Source: Minisyncoccota bacterium
GTDB taxonomy: Bacteria > Patescibacteriota > Minisyncoccia > Minisyncoccales > CSSED10-335
NCBI GenBank assembly: GCA_028701035.1
Contig: JAQVRO010000003.1
Coordinates: 1-34,521, forward strand
Direction: 5' to 3'
DNA length: 34,521 bases
The position numbers and the translations under genes were made by a program. The stretch's first letter is position 1, and each line of letters starts with the position of its first letter. This document shows, piece by piece, positions 16,478-25,713 of this stretch. The notes under the pieces are model-generated. The model worked only from the letters and a program-made list of their open reading frames with translations. It searched no databases and was not told the DNA's origin.

Positions 16478-16831
16478 ATGAAATCACCTGGATTGTTGTT
16501 AGACGAAAACATAGGTGTTTCGGTTGCTATTTATTTAAGAAAGATGGGTTGGGATGTTGTTAGTGTTTTGGATGGTTTTTCGGGTATTACAGATAATCAG
16601 GTTTTATCTTGGGCTAAAAGAGAAAATAGGGTAATTGTAACTCTTGATCAGGATTTTGGGGTACTTGTTTTTAAGAATTCGAATCGGCATGTTGGAATCT
16701 TATTATTAAAACTCAAAAAAGAATCTAGTAAAAAAATACTCACCGTAATCGTTAAGGTCTTAGAGTTGCATGGCGACAAATTAAAAAATAATTTTATCGT
16801 TGCATCTGAATATCAAATAAGAATGCATTAA
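16478..16831 (+). CDS. DUF5615 PIN-like toxin candidate
   Basis: LLLDENIGVSVAIYLRKMGWDVVSV...DNQVLSWAKRENRVIVTLDQDFG; ATG 16478 chosen. Confidence 0.88.
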   Translation: MKSPGLLLDENIGVSVAIYLRKMGWDVVSVLDGFSGITDNQVLSWAKRENRVIVTLDQDFGVLVFKNSNRHVGILLLKLKKESSKKILTVIVKVLELHGDKLKNNFIVASEYQIRMH

Positions 16832-16846
16832 ATCTATTACATTCAC

Positions 16847-16939
16847 TACTCTCCCGAAATTCATTTTGCCTTAGGTGTTATGCCAAAGTTCTTTAGTGCG
16901 AAATAGCCTCTTGAGGTATTTTTAATTTCGTATAATTAT
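16847..16939 (+). repeat. 93-bp direct repeat, copy 2 (orphan speE 3'-end fragment)
   Basis: Encodes YSPEIHFALGVMPKFFSAK* versus YSPEIHYASGVMPKFFSAK* in speE. Confidence 0.92.
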
Positions 16940-16959
16940 GGGATTGTAGTCCCATAATT
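16934..16959 (+). repeat. Perfect hairpin at the end of the speE fragment
   Basis: AATTATGGGA-TTGTAG-TCCCATAATT, 10-bp stem. Confidence 0.7.
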
Positions 16960-17282
16960 CAACAAATATGATAAAAGTAGGAATAGGGCCAATGTTTATT
17001 TTCGAATAGTATTTATTAAAAAATAAATTATATCGAATATGGGCAAGGGCAAGATCTCTAATCCTGTAGAATTTATTAATGCTTATAGTAATTCACAATT
17101 TGAAGTTGTAAACAAAGAAAACTATCTCAATTTTATTGCTTAGTTTTCTTGGTCGACTAATTAACGGTTGTTTTTTCAAGATGTATTTATTTCTATCTGT
17201 TCTAGGCTCGGTCACAGGAGGCTTGAAGCATTTTTTAATCCAGCAATGAGTATGAAACGAAGGTTGCACTAAGGAGGTTAGA

Positions 17283-17303
17283 TTAAGGAGCTTAGCTCCT
17301 TAA
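17283..17303 (+). repeat. TTAAGG 21-bp palindrome upstream of secA
   Basis: TTAAGGAGCTTAGCTCCTTAA. Confidence 0.9.
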
Positions 17304-17341
17304 TCATGAATTTTATGTTATCGTTGCGTTGGATAAGACTA
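17304..17341 (+). repeat. Partial copy of dispersed element adjacent to the secA promoter
   Basis: TTTTATGTTATCGTTGCGTTGGATAAGACTA aligns to the ends of 20753-20825 and 30313-30371. Confidence 0.75.
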
Positions 17342-17345
17342 TTCT

Positions 17346-17374
17346 TTGTGTTTTAGCTTCCCTTATGCTATAAT
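17346..17374 (+). promoter_or_regulatory. secA promoter, predicted leaderless
   Basis: TTGTGT, 17-nt spacer, TGC-TATAAT (extended -10), 6 nt to ATG 17381. Confidence 0.6.
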
Positions 17375-17380
17375 CTCAGC

Positions 17381-19876
17381 ATGTCTTTTTTAGATAAAAT
17401 ATTTGGTGATCCAAATGAAAAGTATATTAAAAAACTTCAACTAACAGTTGAAGGCATTAATGCTTTAGAGGTTGAATTAAAATCTCTAAAAGATGAGGAC
17501 TTTCCTAAAAAAACAGCTGAGTTCAAAAGTAGATTGGAGTCTGGTGAGGCAATGGATGATATCTTGCCCGAGGCTTTTGCTGTTGCTAGAGAAGCATCAA
17601 GAAGAGTTTTAGGTCAAAGACATTATGATTCTCAGGTTATTGGTGGTATTGTTTTACATCAAGGTAAAATTGCTGAAATGAAAACTGGTGAGGGTAAAAC
17701 TCTTACCGCAACCCTACCTATTTACTTAAACGCTCTTAGTGGAAAGGGAGTCCATGTAGTAACGGTAAACGATTATCTAGCCCGAAGAGATCTAGTTTGG
17801 ATGGGTCAAATTTATAATTTCTTGGGATTATCTTCTGCTTGTATTAATCACATGCAGTCTTTTGTCTATGATGCTAATTTTTCTGCCGAGGGTAGCGATG
17901 AAGACATTAAGAGGGATGAGCTTGGCGGTTTTAAGGTAGTGGAAAATTACTTAAGACCATCTACTAGAAAAGAAGCTTACGATGCTGATATTACCTACGG
18001 AACGAATAATGAGTTTGGATTTGATTATCTTAAAGATAATATGGTTTATGATTTATCGGCCAAATCTCAAAGAGAATTTAATTTTGCCATAATTGATGAA
18101 GTTGATTCTATCTTAATTGATGAAGCTAGAACTCCATTAATTATTTCTGCCCCCGATTCTGATAGCTCGGATATGTATCAAAGTTTCTCTCGAATTGTGC
18201 CAAGACTTCAACCAGGAAAGCACTATGAGGTATTTGAGAAAGAAAAAACTGTAACAGTAACCGAAGAAGGCGTGGCTGAGTTAGAAAATATACTAGGAGT
18301 AGAAAATATATACGAAGAGAAAGGTATTAAGTATCTTCATCATTTAGAGCAAGCTCTTAGAGCTCAGGCTCTAAATCCTACGACTAAAAGGCCTTTGTTT
18401 GAAAAAGATCATCACTATATCGTTAAAGATGATCAGATTATTATTATCGATGAGTCAACTGGAAGACAAATGCCTGGACGAAGATGGTCTGGCGGTCTGC
18501 ATCAAGCAATAGAGGCAAAGGAAGGTGTTTTTGTTCAACCCGAATCAAAGACATTAGCTTCAATAACATTTCAGAACTATTTTAGAATGTATGGCAAGTT
18601 GTCAGGTATGACAGGTACTGCCCTTACATCGGCCGAAGAATTTGATAAAGTTTACAAACTAGAGGTTATCGCTGTTCCTACTAATAAGCCAATGATTCGG
18701 CGTGATTTACCTGATTTAGTTTACCGGACTACTATGGGTAAATACCAAGCTATTGTTAGAGAGATAAAAGAGAGACACGAGAAGGGCCAACCAGTATTGG
18801 TAGGGACAACATCAATTGAGAAGAATGAGTTTTTAGGTAAGCTCTTAGAAAGAGAGGGTGTTTCTCACCGTATACTTAATGCAAAGAATCATGAAAAAGA
18901 AGCAGAGATTATTGCTCAGGCGGGAAGGTTTGGCGCAGTAACTGTTGCTACCAATATGGCTGGAAGAGGAGTTGATATTATTCTAGGAGGTAATCCACCA
19001 GAAGACGCAGAAAAGGTTATTAATTCTGGTGGTCTCCATATTATTGGAACCGAGAGACACGAAGCCAGAAGAATAGATGATCAATTAAGAGGTCGTGCTG
19101 GAAGACAAGGAGATCCGGGCTCCAGTCAGTTCTTTTTATCCCTAGAAGATGATTTGTTAAGAGTCTTTGGTGCAGATAGAATAGAATCCTTAGCAGGGTA
19201 TCTCCATATGCCCGAAGACCAACCAATAGAAACTAAAATGTTATCAGGTATTATTGAATCGGCTCAAGGGAAAATAGAGGGGTTTCACTTCGATGCCAGA
19301 AAGTATTTGCTTGATTATGATGATGTAGCCAACAAGCAAAGAGAAGTTATTTATAAAAAAAGATTAGAAGTTCTTAAAAAATGGAAAGAAGGCACTCTAA
19401 GAGATATAATGCTATCTTTGATTGGTGATTATGGCTATACAGAAGAAGACTATCAAAAGAAAGAGTCAGATATTGGGTTAGAGAATATGAAAAGCCTAGA
19501 AAAGGTTGTTTGTTTAAGGGTATTAGATTCTTTGTGGGTTGATCACTTAGAAAACCTACAATCTTTAAGAGAATCAGTCCGACTTAGAGCTTATGGCCAA
19601 AAAGATCCTTTGATTGAATACAAAAACGAAGCTCGTAGGATGTTTCAAGAACTTATTAATACTTGGGAGAAAGAGGTTGTAGAGATGATGTTTAAAGTTA
19701 AGTCAGTTTCTTTTGCTCCAAGCCCCATAGAAAAAGGTGGTATGGAGATGAGACAACAATCTAGAGTCCCTGTCTCTAAAAAATCTGATAAAGTTGGGCG
19801 AAATGATCCTTGTCCTTGCGGAGCTAAACATAAAGATGGGAGACCTAAAAAATACAAACAGTGTTGTGGTGCATAA
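17381..19876 (+). CDS. secA: Protein translocase subunit SecA
   Basis: MKTGEGKTL, VNDYLARRD, YGTNNEFGFDYLRDNM-like, DEVDSILIDEARTPLIIS, GRAGRQGDPGSS, C-terminal zinc motif CPCGAKHKDGRPKKYKQCCG. Confidence 0.99.
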   Translation: MSFLDKIFGDPNEKYIKKLQLTVEGINALEVELKSLKDEDFPKKTAEFKSRLESGEAMDDILPEAFAVAREASRRVLGQRHYDSQVIGGIVLHQGKIAEMKTGEGKTLTATLPIYLNALSGKGVHVVTVNDYLARRDLVWMGQIYNFLGLSSACINHMQSFVYDANFSAEGSDEDIKRDELGGFKVVENYLRPSTRKEAYDADITYGTNNEFGFDYLKDNMVYDLSAKSQREFNFAIIDEVDSILIDEARTPLIISAPDSDSSDMYQSFSRIVPRLQPGKHYEVFEKEKTVTVTEEGVAELENILGVENIYEEKGIKYLHHLEQALRAQALNPTTKRPLFEKDHHYIVKDDQIIIIDESTGRQMPGRRWSGGLHQAIEAKEGVFVQPESKTLASITFQNYFRMYGKLSGMTGTALTSAEEFDKVYKLEVIAVPTNKPMIRRDLPDLVYRTTMGKYQAIVREIKERHEKGQPVLVGTTSIEKNEFLGKLLEREGVSHRILNAKNHEKEAEIIAQAGRFGAVTVATNMAGRGVDIILGGNPPEDAEKVINSGGLHIIGTERHEARRIDDQLRGRAGRQGDPGSSQFFLSLEDDLLRVFGADRIESLAGYLHMPEDQPIETKMLSGIIESAQGKIEGFHFDARKYLLDYDDVANKQREVIYKKRLEVLKKWKEGTLRDIMLSLIGDYGYTEEDYQKKESDIGLENMKSLEKVVCLRVLDSLWVDHLENLQSLRESVRLRAYGQKDPLIEYKNEARRMFQELINTWEKEVVEMMFKVKSVSFAPSPIEKGGMEMRQQSRVPVSKKSDKVGRNDPCPCGAKHKDGRPKKYKQCCGA

Positions 19877-20333
19877 ACAAGACTCAGTTTATTGGATGAA
19901 TAAAGCGGCAGAAACTGCTAAGGGTTCGTTGTGTCTTAATGCTAAATGTGGTGCAATTATTGTAAAAGATAATGAAATAATTGGAGCAGGGTATAATGCT
20001 CCGGCACTAGACCAAGAGAAAAACAGAATGTGTAATAAAGAGTTTGGTCCTAGAAAGCCAAACTATGACTATACTTGTTGTATGCACGCCGAATGGCGAG
20101 CAATAATTGATGCTTTAAAAAGTAACCCCGATAAAATAAAAGGATCAAAACTCTATTTCACTCGAGTTGATGTTGATGGATTAATAATTAAATCGGGTGA
20201 ACTATACTGCACAGTATGCAGTCGTTTAGCACTAGATGTTGGAATTGAATATTTTGTTTTATGGCACGATCGTGGTATTCGTGAGTATCCAACAGATGAG
20301 TATAATCAGCTATCATATCAGTATACTATTTGA
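19866..20333 (+). CDS. dCMP/cytidine deaminase-like zinc enzyme
   Basis: CGAIIVKDNEIIGAGYNAP, CCMHAEWRAI (HAE), ELYCTVCSR (CxxC with Y in place of the usual P). GTG start inferred. Confidence 0.8.
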   Translation: MVHKQDSVYWMNKAAETAKGSLCLNAKCGAIIVKDNEIIGAGYNAPALDQEKNRMCNKEFGPRKPNYDYTCCMHAEWRAIIDALKSNPDKIKGSKLYFTRVDVDGLIIKSGELYCTVCSRLALDVGIEYFVLWHDRGIREYPTDEYNQLSYQYTI

Positions 20334-20388
20334 CTTTTATCTTAAAGGGGTATAAATTGATATTATGTGCTATAAGGCATACAGGAAA

Positions 20389-20492
20389 CCTTCTTCTTCG
20401 GAAGAGGAAGACACTCACAAGTGTGAGTGCGAGGAGAAGGGCAAGTGCGATGGCGCTTGCCAGCGCGAAAAAGGAACTGATAAATCAGTTCC
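20389..20492 (+). ncRNA. Candidate structured RNA with four consecutive hairpins
   Basis: CCTTCTTC-TTCG-GAAGAGGAAG; CACTCAC-AAGT-GTGAGTG; GGCAAGTGC-GATG-GCGCTTGCC; GGAACTGAT-AA-ATCAGTTCC. Confidence 0.5.
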
Positions 20493-20604
20493 TCTTAAAA
20501 TATTGTTCTTTTGTGGTGCTTGAAATGGAGCGAGAAAAGATTTCGAGACTATCAGAAATAATCTTGGTTATTGTGATTATTATAATCGTAATCCAAGTTA
20601 TCAT

Positions 20605-20631
20605 ATAATCACTTTTTAAAAAAGTGATTAT
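20605..20631 (+). repeat. 13-bp-arm inverted repeat
   Basis: ATAATCACTTTTT-A-AAAAAGTGATTAT. Confidence 0.85.
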
Positions 20632-20657
20632 CTTATATTTAAATAATGAAAAAATTA

Positions 20658-20731
20658 TTAAGGAGCTAAGCTCCTTAACGGAGTAAAGCGCACGAATTAA
20701 GGAGGTTAGATTAAGGAGCTTAGCTCCTTAA
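20658..20731 (+). repeat. Two TTAAGG palindromes upstream of secD
   Basis: TTAAGGAGCTAAGCTCCTTAA (20658-20678) and TTAAGGAGCTTAGCTCCTTAA (20711-20731). Confidence 0.9.
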
Positions 20732-20752
20732 AGAACGCTTTTTGTCGTATGA

Positions 20753-20825
20753 TCATGAAATTCATACTCATCTTGTATTGGAAAGCGGGGAGCATTTCAT
20801 GTTAGCGTTGCGTTGGACAAGACTA
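20753..20825 (+). repeat. Dispersed intergenic element, copy upstream of secD
   Basis: 20767-20825 aligns gap-free over 59 bp to 30313-30371. Confidence 0.85.
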
Positions 20826-20874
20826 AGAATTGACAAAAAGCTAGATTTGATATAGAATACGGTATAAATTAATC

Positions 20875-22527
20875 ATGAATTACTATCGAATAACAGTTGC
20901 GTTCATATTCATAATTGCTCTTGCTCTGGGGGCTTTTGTTTATCCAATTCCATTTGGCAAGTTTGTTGATATTCCTCAAGTTGATTTTAAATTAGGTCTT
21001 GATTTACAAGGAGGAACCCAGTTGGTTTATCAAGCCGATCTTAGTGATGTTGATGAAATTGAATACGAGGATAGAATGAATGGTTTAAGAGATTTGATTG
21101 AGAGAAGAGTCAACTATTTTGGAGTATCGGAACCTTTAGTCCAAGTAAAAGGAGATCGTTTAGTAGTAGAGTTGGCCGGAGTTGTTGATCCAGTAGAAGC
21201 TATCAAAATGATCGGAGAGACTCCTTTTTTAGAATTTAGGGAGCTTAGTGGCGAAGAAGACATTACTCCAGAGATATTAAGCATTGTTGAAGAAAAAAAC
21301 AAAGTAGCTCTTGAAAAAGCAGAATCAGTATTTCAAACTATTTTAGACGGTGCTGACTTTGCCGAGACTGCTAAAGAATATTCTGATGATCCTGCTAGTG
21401 CTCAAGACGGAGGTTCTTTGGGCTCTTTTAAAAAGGGAGATATGGTTACCGAGTTTGACGAAGCTGTTTTCAGCTTAAGTGCTGGAGAGATTGCTGATTC
21501 AATTGTAGAGACTGATTTTGGTTATCATATTATTAAAAAGGATGAGGATGAAAACGAAGACGGAGAAATAGTCGCTAGTCATATATTAATCAGAAAGACA
21601 TATCCTCAAGAATATTTAAGCGAATGGAAGAGGACAGAGCTTAGTGGGGAGCACTTGAAAACAGCTAGATACTTTTTTGATCAAAATACAAGAGATGTTA
21701 TTATTGAGTTAGAGTTTACCTCTGAAGGTGGTGCAATATTTGAAAGTATCACTGAAAGAAATGTTAATAAGCCATTAGCGGTTTTTCTTGATGGTAAATC
21801 AATCGTTGATACAACTGGAGATGGGGAGATTACTGAGGATGATTTATATGCTCCAATTATTCAAGAGAAAATATCTGGAGGCAAGGCCATTATTACTGGA
21901 GAGTCTGATATAGAGAGTGTTAGGCAGATTGTAACTCGTCTTAGAAGTGGAGCATTGCCTGTTCCTATTGATCTTTTAACATATCAAAATGTTGGTCCAA
22001 CTATGGGCATGGAATCGTTAAATAAATCTCTGAGTGCTGGTTTTTGGGGGTTTTTAGCAATAGTTTTGTTTATGATTGCATTCTATAGGTTACCAGGATT
22101 GTTGGCTGTTATTAGTTTAGTTTGTTATACTATTTTCGTTTTGGTAATATTTAAGTTATTACCAGTTACATTGACATTATCAGGCATAGCTGGGTTTATT
22201 CTTTCAATTGGTATGGCGATAGATGCTAATATCTTAGTATTTTCTAGAATGAAGGAAGAGTTAGATGGAGGTAAGAATCTAAAAGATAGTATTGATAATG
22301 GATTTGAAAGAGCTTGGCCATCTATTAGAGATGGAAACTTTACAACATTAATTGTGGCCTTTATTCTTTTCTTTATTGGAACTAGCTTTGTTCAGGGGTT
22401 TGCCTTTACTTTAATTATTGGAATATTAATGAGTTTATTTGCTGCTTTAGTTATTACTAAATCATTGCTTAAGATTTTTGAAGGAACTAGGTTAGAAAAA
22501 ATTAATTGGCTTTGGAAAAAGAAATAA
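20875..22527 (+). CDS. secD: Protein translocase subunit SecD with parvulin-like (PpiC) insertion
   Basis: [56 protein letters not shown]; insertion [31 protein letters not shown]...FGYHIIK. Confidence 0.95.
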   Translation: MNYYRITVAFIFIIALALGAFVYPIPFGKFVDIPQVDFKLGLDLQGGTQLVYQADLSDVDEIEYEDRMNGLRDLIERRVNYFGVSEPLVQVKGDRLVVELAGVVDPVEAIKMIGETPFLEFRELSGEEDITPEILSIVEEKNKVALEKAESVFQTILDGADFAETAKEYSDDPASAQDGGSLGSFKKGDMVTEFDEAVFSLSAGEIADSIVETDFGYHIIKKDEDENEDGEIVASHILIRKTYPQEYLSEWKRTELSGEHLKTARYFFDQNTRDVIIELEFTSEGGAIFESITERNVNKPLAVFLDGKSIVDTTGDGEITEDDLYAPIIQEKISGGKAIITGESDIESVRQIVTRLRSGALPVPIDLLTYQNVGPTMGMESLNKSLSAGFWGFLAIVLFMIAFYRLPGLLAVISLVCYTIFVLVIFKLLPVTLTLSGIAGFILSIGMAIDANILVFSRMKEELDGGKNLKDSIDNGFERAWPSIRDGNFTTLIVAFILFFIGTSFVQGFAFTLIIGILMSLFAALVITKSLLKIFEGTRLEKINWLWKKK

Positions 22528-23405
22528 TGAATTTTATTAAACACAAAAGAATATATTACGCAATATCTTCCATATTGATTTTGGCAAGTTTAGTGTCGCT
22601 TGCTTTCTTGGGGGTTAACTTTGGTATAGAGTTTACTGGAGGAAGTATGATGGAGATAGAGTATAGCGAAAATGTTCCTAGCGTTTCAGAGTTAAGGGGG
22701 GTATTAAATAATGCCGGTCTTAGCGATGCTATAATACAATCGGCCGGAGAAAACGGTTTCGTTTTAAGAATGCCTGACATATCTCAAGAAAAATATATTG
22801 AATTAAGAGGATTACTAGTTGGCTCTACTGAGAATTATTTCGAGTCAATTGGTCCAACAATAGGGGATGAGTTAAAAGATAAGTCTGCTATTAGTATTAT
22901 TATTGCGTCCTTAGCAATTATACTATACATTGCATTAACTTTTAGAGACGCAGGAGATAGAAAAGTAAAATCGTGGCAGTATGGTATGGTAGCGGCTGGT
23001 GTTGGTTTTTTCCACGATGTTTTGATAGTTTTGGGCGCTTTCTCAATTATGGGATATCTGTATGGTATCCAATTTACTGTGCCAATAGCAGTTGCCCTTT
23101 TAACGGTTTTGGGTTATTCAATTAATGACACTGTAGTTGTTTTTGATCGAATTAGAGAAAATATTGCAAAGAATCCTCGTCTTTTGTTTCCAGACATTGT
23201 CAATAAAAGTTTAAACGAAACATTAGAAAGATCAATTAATACTTCTGCGACAACGTTATTCGTTTTGATCGCAATATTTATTTTGGGTGGGGAAACAATC
23301 CGTTGGTTTGTTTTTGCGATGATATTAGGAATATCTGTTGGTACTTATTCTTCAATTTTTATAGCGGGACCACTTCTGGTTACTTGGTTTAATAATAAAA
23401 AATAA
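22527..23405 (+). CDS. secF: Protein translocase subunit SecF
   Basis: GVNFGIEFTGGSMMEIEY, VLGYSINDTVVVFDRIREN, TLERSINTSATTL. ATG 22527 overlaps the secD stop. Confidence 0.96.
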   Translation: MNFIKHKRIYYAISSILILASLVSLAFLGVNFGIEFTGGSMMEIEYSENVPSVSELRGVLNNAGLSDAIIQSAGENGFVLRMPDISQEKYIELRGLLVGSTENYFESIGPTIGDELKDKSAISIIIASLAIILYIALTFRDAGDRKVKSWQYGMVAAGVGFFHDVLIVLGAFSIMGYLYGIQFTVPIAVALLTVLGYSINDTVVVFDRIRENIAKNPRLLFPDIVNKSLNETLERSINTSATTLFVLIAIFILGGETIRWFVFAMILGISVGTYSSIFIAGPLLVTWFNNKK

Positions 23406-23407
23406 CT

Positions 23408-24382
23408 ATGTTTGATTATAAGAAAATTTCAACAAACATTGTCGGAAAATTACCCGACAGAACAAAAGATATTATATCTCGTCGTTTTGGGCTTAATCAA
23501 GAAAATAAGAAGAGAGAATCCCTAGAGTCTATTGGGGTAGATTATGGTATTACTAGAGAAAGAGTTCGTCAGATTGAACAAGATGCTATTAAGAAAATGC
23601 AAAGAGGTGTTGAAGAATATCAGCCGTTATTTGATGTTTTTAAAGAAAGAATGATTTCTTTTGGGGGCATTAAGAGAGAGGATGGCTATATTGAATCATT
23701 AGGTAAGCCCGAGGATCATAATCACATATCTTTTCTCTTAACCCTTAACAAGTCTTTCTATCGATCATCGGAGAGCAAAGATATTCATCCTTTTTGGGCT
23801 GTTGATAAGAATAGTTTTGATAATGCTCAAGAGACAATTGGTAGAATCCATCAAACACTAGAAGAAAACAGGCAACCAATAAGAGTGGAGCATTGTATTA
23901 ATATTGCCCCAGTCAAACCAACTAAAAAAATAAATTCCTATCTAGAACTTTCAAAGAAGATTCATTTAAGTCCAGAGGGTGTTATTGGTTTTAAGAGTTG
24001 GCCCGAGATTAATCCACGGGGCACTAAAGATAAAGCATATTTGTTACTAAGAAAAAATGGTAAGCCACTTCATTTCAGAGAAGTTGCAAAATTGTTAGGT
24101 AATCATGGTGAACAAACAGTCCATAACGAATTGATTAAAGATGAAAGGTTTGTCTTGGTTGGTCGGGGACTGTATGCTCTAAGAGAATGGGGCTATGAGC
24201 CAGGAGATGTTAAAGATGTTATTAAAAAAATTCTTTTACTTGAGAATAGACCTCTTTCGGGAGAAGAAATAATAGCTCGAGTATTAGAAAAAAGAATAGT
24301 TAAGAGAAATACCATTATTCAGAATTTATGCAACAAAAAGCATTTTAAGAGGACTCCTGATGGTAAATATTTGGTCAAATAA
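23408..24382 (+). CDS. Sigma-70 region-4-like HTH fused to HARE-HTH-like domain
   Basis: LPDRTKDIISRRFGL...ESLESIGVDYGITRERVRQIEQDAIKKM; C-terminal KDKAYLLLRKNGKPLHFREVAKLLG...HNELIKDERFVLVGRGLYALREWGY. Confidence 0.8.
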   Translation: MFDYKKISTNIVGKLPDRTKDIISRRFGLNQENKKRESLESIGVDYGITRERVRQIEQDAIKKMQRGVEEYQPLFDVFKERMISFGGIKREDGYIESLGKPEDHNHISFLLTLNKSFYRSSESKDIHPFWAVDKNSFDNAQETIGRIHQTLEENRQPIRVEHCINIAPVKPTKKINSYLELSKKIHLSPEGVIGFKSWPEINPRGTKDKAYLLLRKNGKPLHFREVAKLLGNHGEQTVHNELIKDERFVLVGRGLYALREWGYEPGDVKDVIKKILLLENRPLSGEEIIARVLEKRIVKRNTIIQNLCNKKHFKRTPDGKYLVK

Positions 24383-24393
24383 TTTAAAATTTA

Positions 24394-25713
24394 ATGGAAA
24401 TCAACTGGGCAGAGATCTTAATTCAAGTTAACGGTCTTTTGGTTGCCGCAATACCCGGTCTAGTTATTTTTTGGCAGTTAATTTTGGCGTGGTGGTGGTT
24501 ACCACTGCCTTTTCTTTTGTGGAAAAAGTTTTTATACTTTTGGCTTTGGTGGAGAAATGATTTATGGGTTGCTAAACAAAAAACAATTTTATTAGAAATT
24601 AGAATACCAAAAGAAAACCCTAAACCAATAAGAGCGATGGAACTAGTTTTTACTGGTTTGTGGCAAATATGGGCCGAACCAAATTGGATTGAAAAATGGT
24701 GGGATGGTCAATGTTTGCTTAGTTATTCTTTTGAAATTGTCGCTGTCGATGGAGTGCCTCATTTTTACATCCGTTGTTCTAGTTCAGCCCTAGGAATGAT
24801 TGAAACTCATATATATGCTCAATTTCCTGAAGCTGAAGTTTTCGAAGTAGAGGATTATACCAAGAAGGTTCCTCAAGATATGCCTAATAGTAAGTGGGAT
24901 TTATGGGGAACTGATTTTAAGCTCGCTAAAGCAAATTGTTATCCTATTAAAACATTTCATGATTTTGAAACTGAGCGAGAGGCCAAAGAAGAAAAAAGGA
25001 TAGACCCAATCTCTTCTCTCTTGGAAGGTATGAGTTTTCTTAAAAAGGGAGAGCAAATATGGGTTCAAGTGCGCGCTACACCAATATTTTCTGAAGTTCC
25101 TTGGCTTGAGGAGGGTAAGAAAATTAAAAATCAACTTTTATCTAGGAAAACACCATCAAAACCTCAACCACTATACCAAGATATTATTAATGCTCTTATT
25201 GGGGCTGAGAAGAAAGAAGAAAAGAAAGATGATATTTTGCCTCCAGAGATGCGTCTTACAGAGGTAGAAAGGGAAACTGTTGCAGCAATCGAGAGAAAGA
25301 TGGACAAAGTTGGATTTGAAGTTGGTATCCGCTATATCTATCTCTCCAAAAAAGATGTTATGGTGAAATCAAATCTCAGGCTTCCGATGAGTTATTTTAC
25401 CAATTTTAATACTCAACATGCTAACGCGCCTATTCCCGATGGTAAAACAATCCCCAAAGCAAGAAAAGTGTGGTATGACCCTTTTTGGTTTCCCGAGAGA
25501 AGACTTCACTTAAAAAAGAGAATTATTTTTAGGCGATATGTCGATAGATTGCCGTTTTTCTTTCCACTTTCTGGAGGAACATTTGTTTTAAACGCCGAAG
25601 AATTGGCAACGATATATCACTTCCCATCAAAGATTTTGACTCCAGCGTCTATGGTTCCAAGAGTAGAAGCAAAAAAGGGCGAAGCTCCATTAGAATTACC
25701 AATTGAAGAATAA
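24394..25713 (+). CDS. Uncharacterised membrane-anchored protein paired with the VirD4-like ATPase
   Basis: N-terminal Trp-rich hydrophobic segments then a large soluble region; overlaps the ATPase gene. Confidence 0.7.
   Translation: MEINWAEILIQVNGLLVAAIPGLVIFWQLILAWWWLPLPFLLWKKFLYFWLWWRNDLWVAKQKTILLEIRIPKENPKPIRAMELVFTGLWQIWAEPNWIEKWWDGQCLLSYSFEIVAVDGVPHFYIRCSSSALGMIETHIYAQFPEAEVFEVEDYTKKVPQDMPNSKWDLWGTDFKLAKANCYPIKTFHDFETEREAKEEKRIDPISSLLEGMSFLKKGEQIWVQVRATPIFSEVPWLEEGKKIKNQLLSRKTPSKPQPLYQDIINALIGAEKKEEKKDDILPPEMRLTEVERETVAAIERKMDKVGFEVGIRYIYLSKKDVMVKSNLRLPMSYFTNFNTQHANAPIPDGKTIPKARKVWYDPFWFPERRLHLKKRIIFRRYVDRLPFFFPLSGGTFVLNAEELATIYHFPSKILTPASMVPRVEAKKGEAPLELPIEE

Noticed and set aside
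20330-20608. 92-aa + strand ORF as a real protein
   Set aside because: Most of it is the consecutive-hairpin region, with low-complexity Ile tail and no recognisable domain; RNA explanation preferred.
20753-20860. Coding interpretation of the dispersed element (HEIHTHLVLESGEHFMLALRWTRLRID)
   Set aside because: Differences between copies are mostly non-synonymous, the secA copy is internally deleted, and no start codon or longer ORF is associated.
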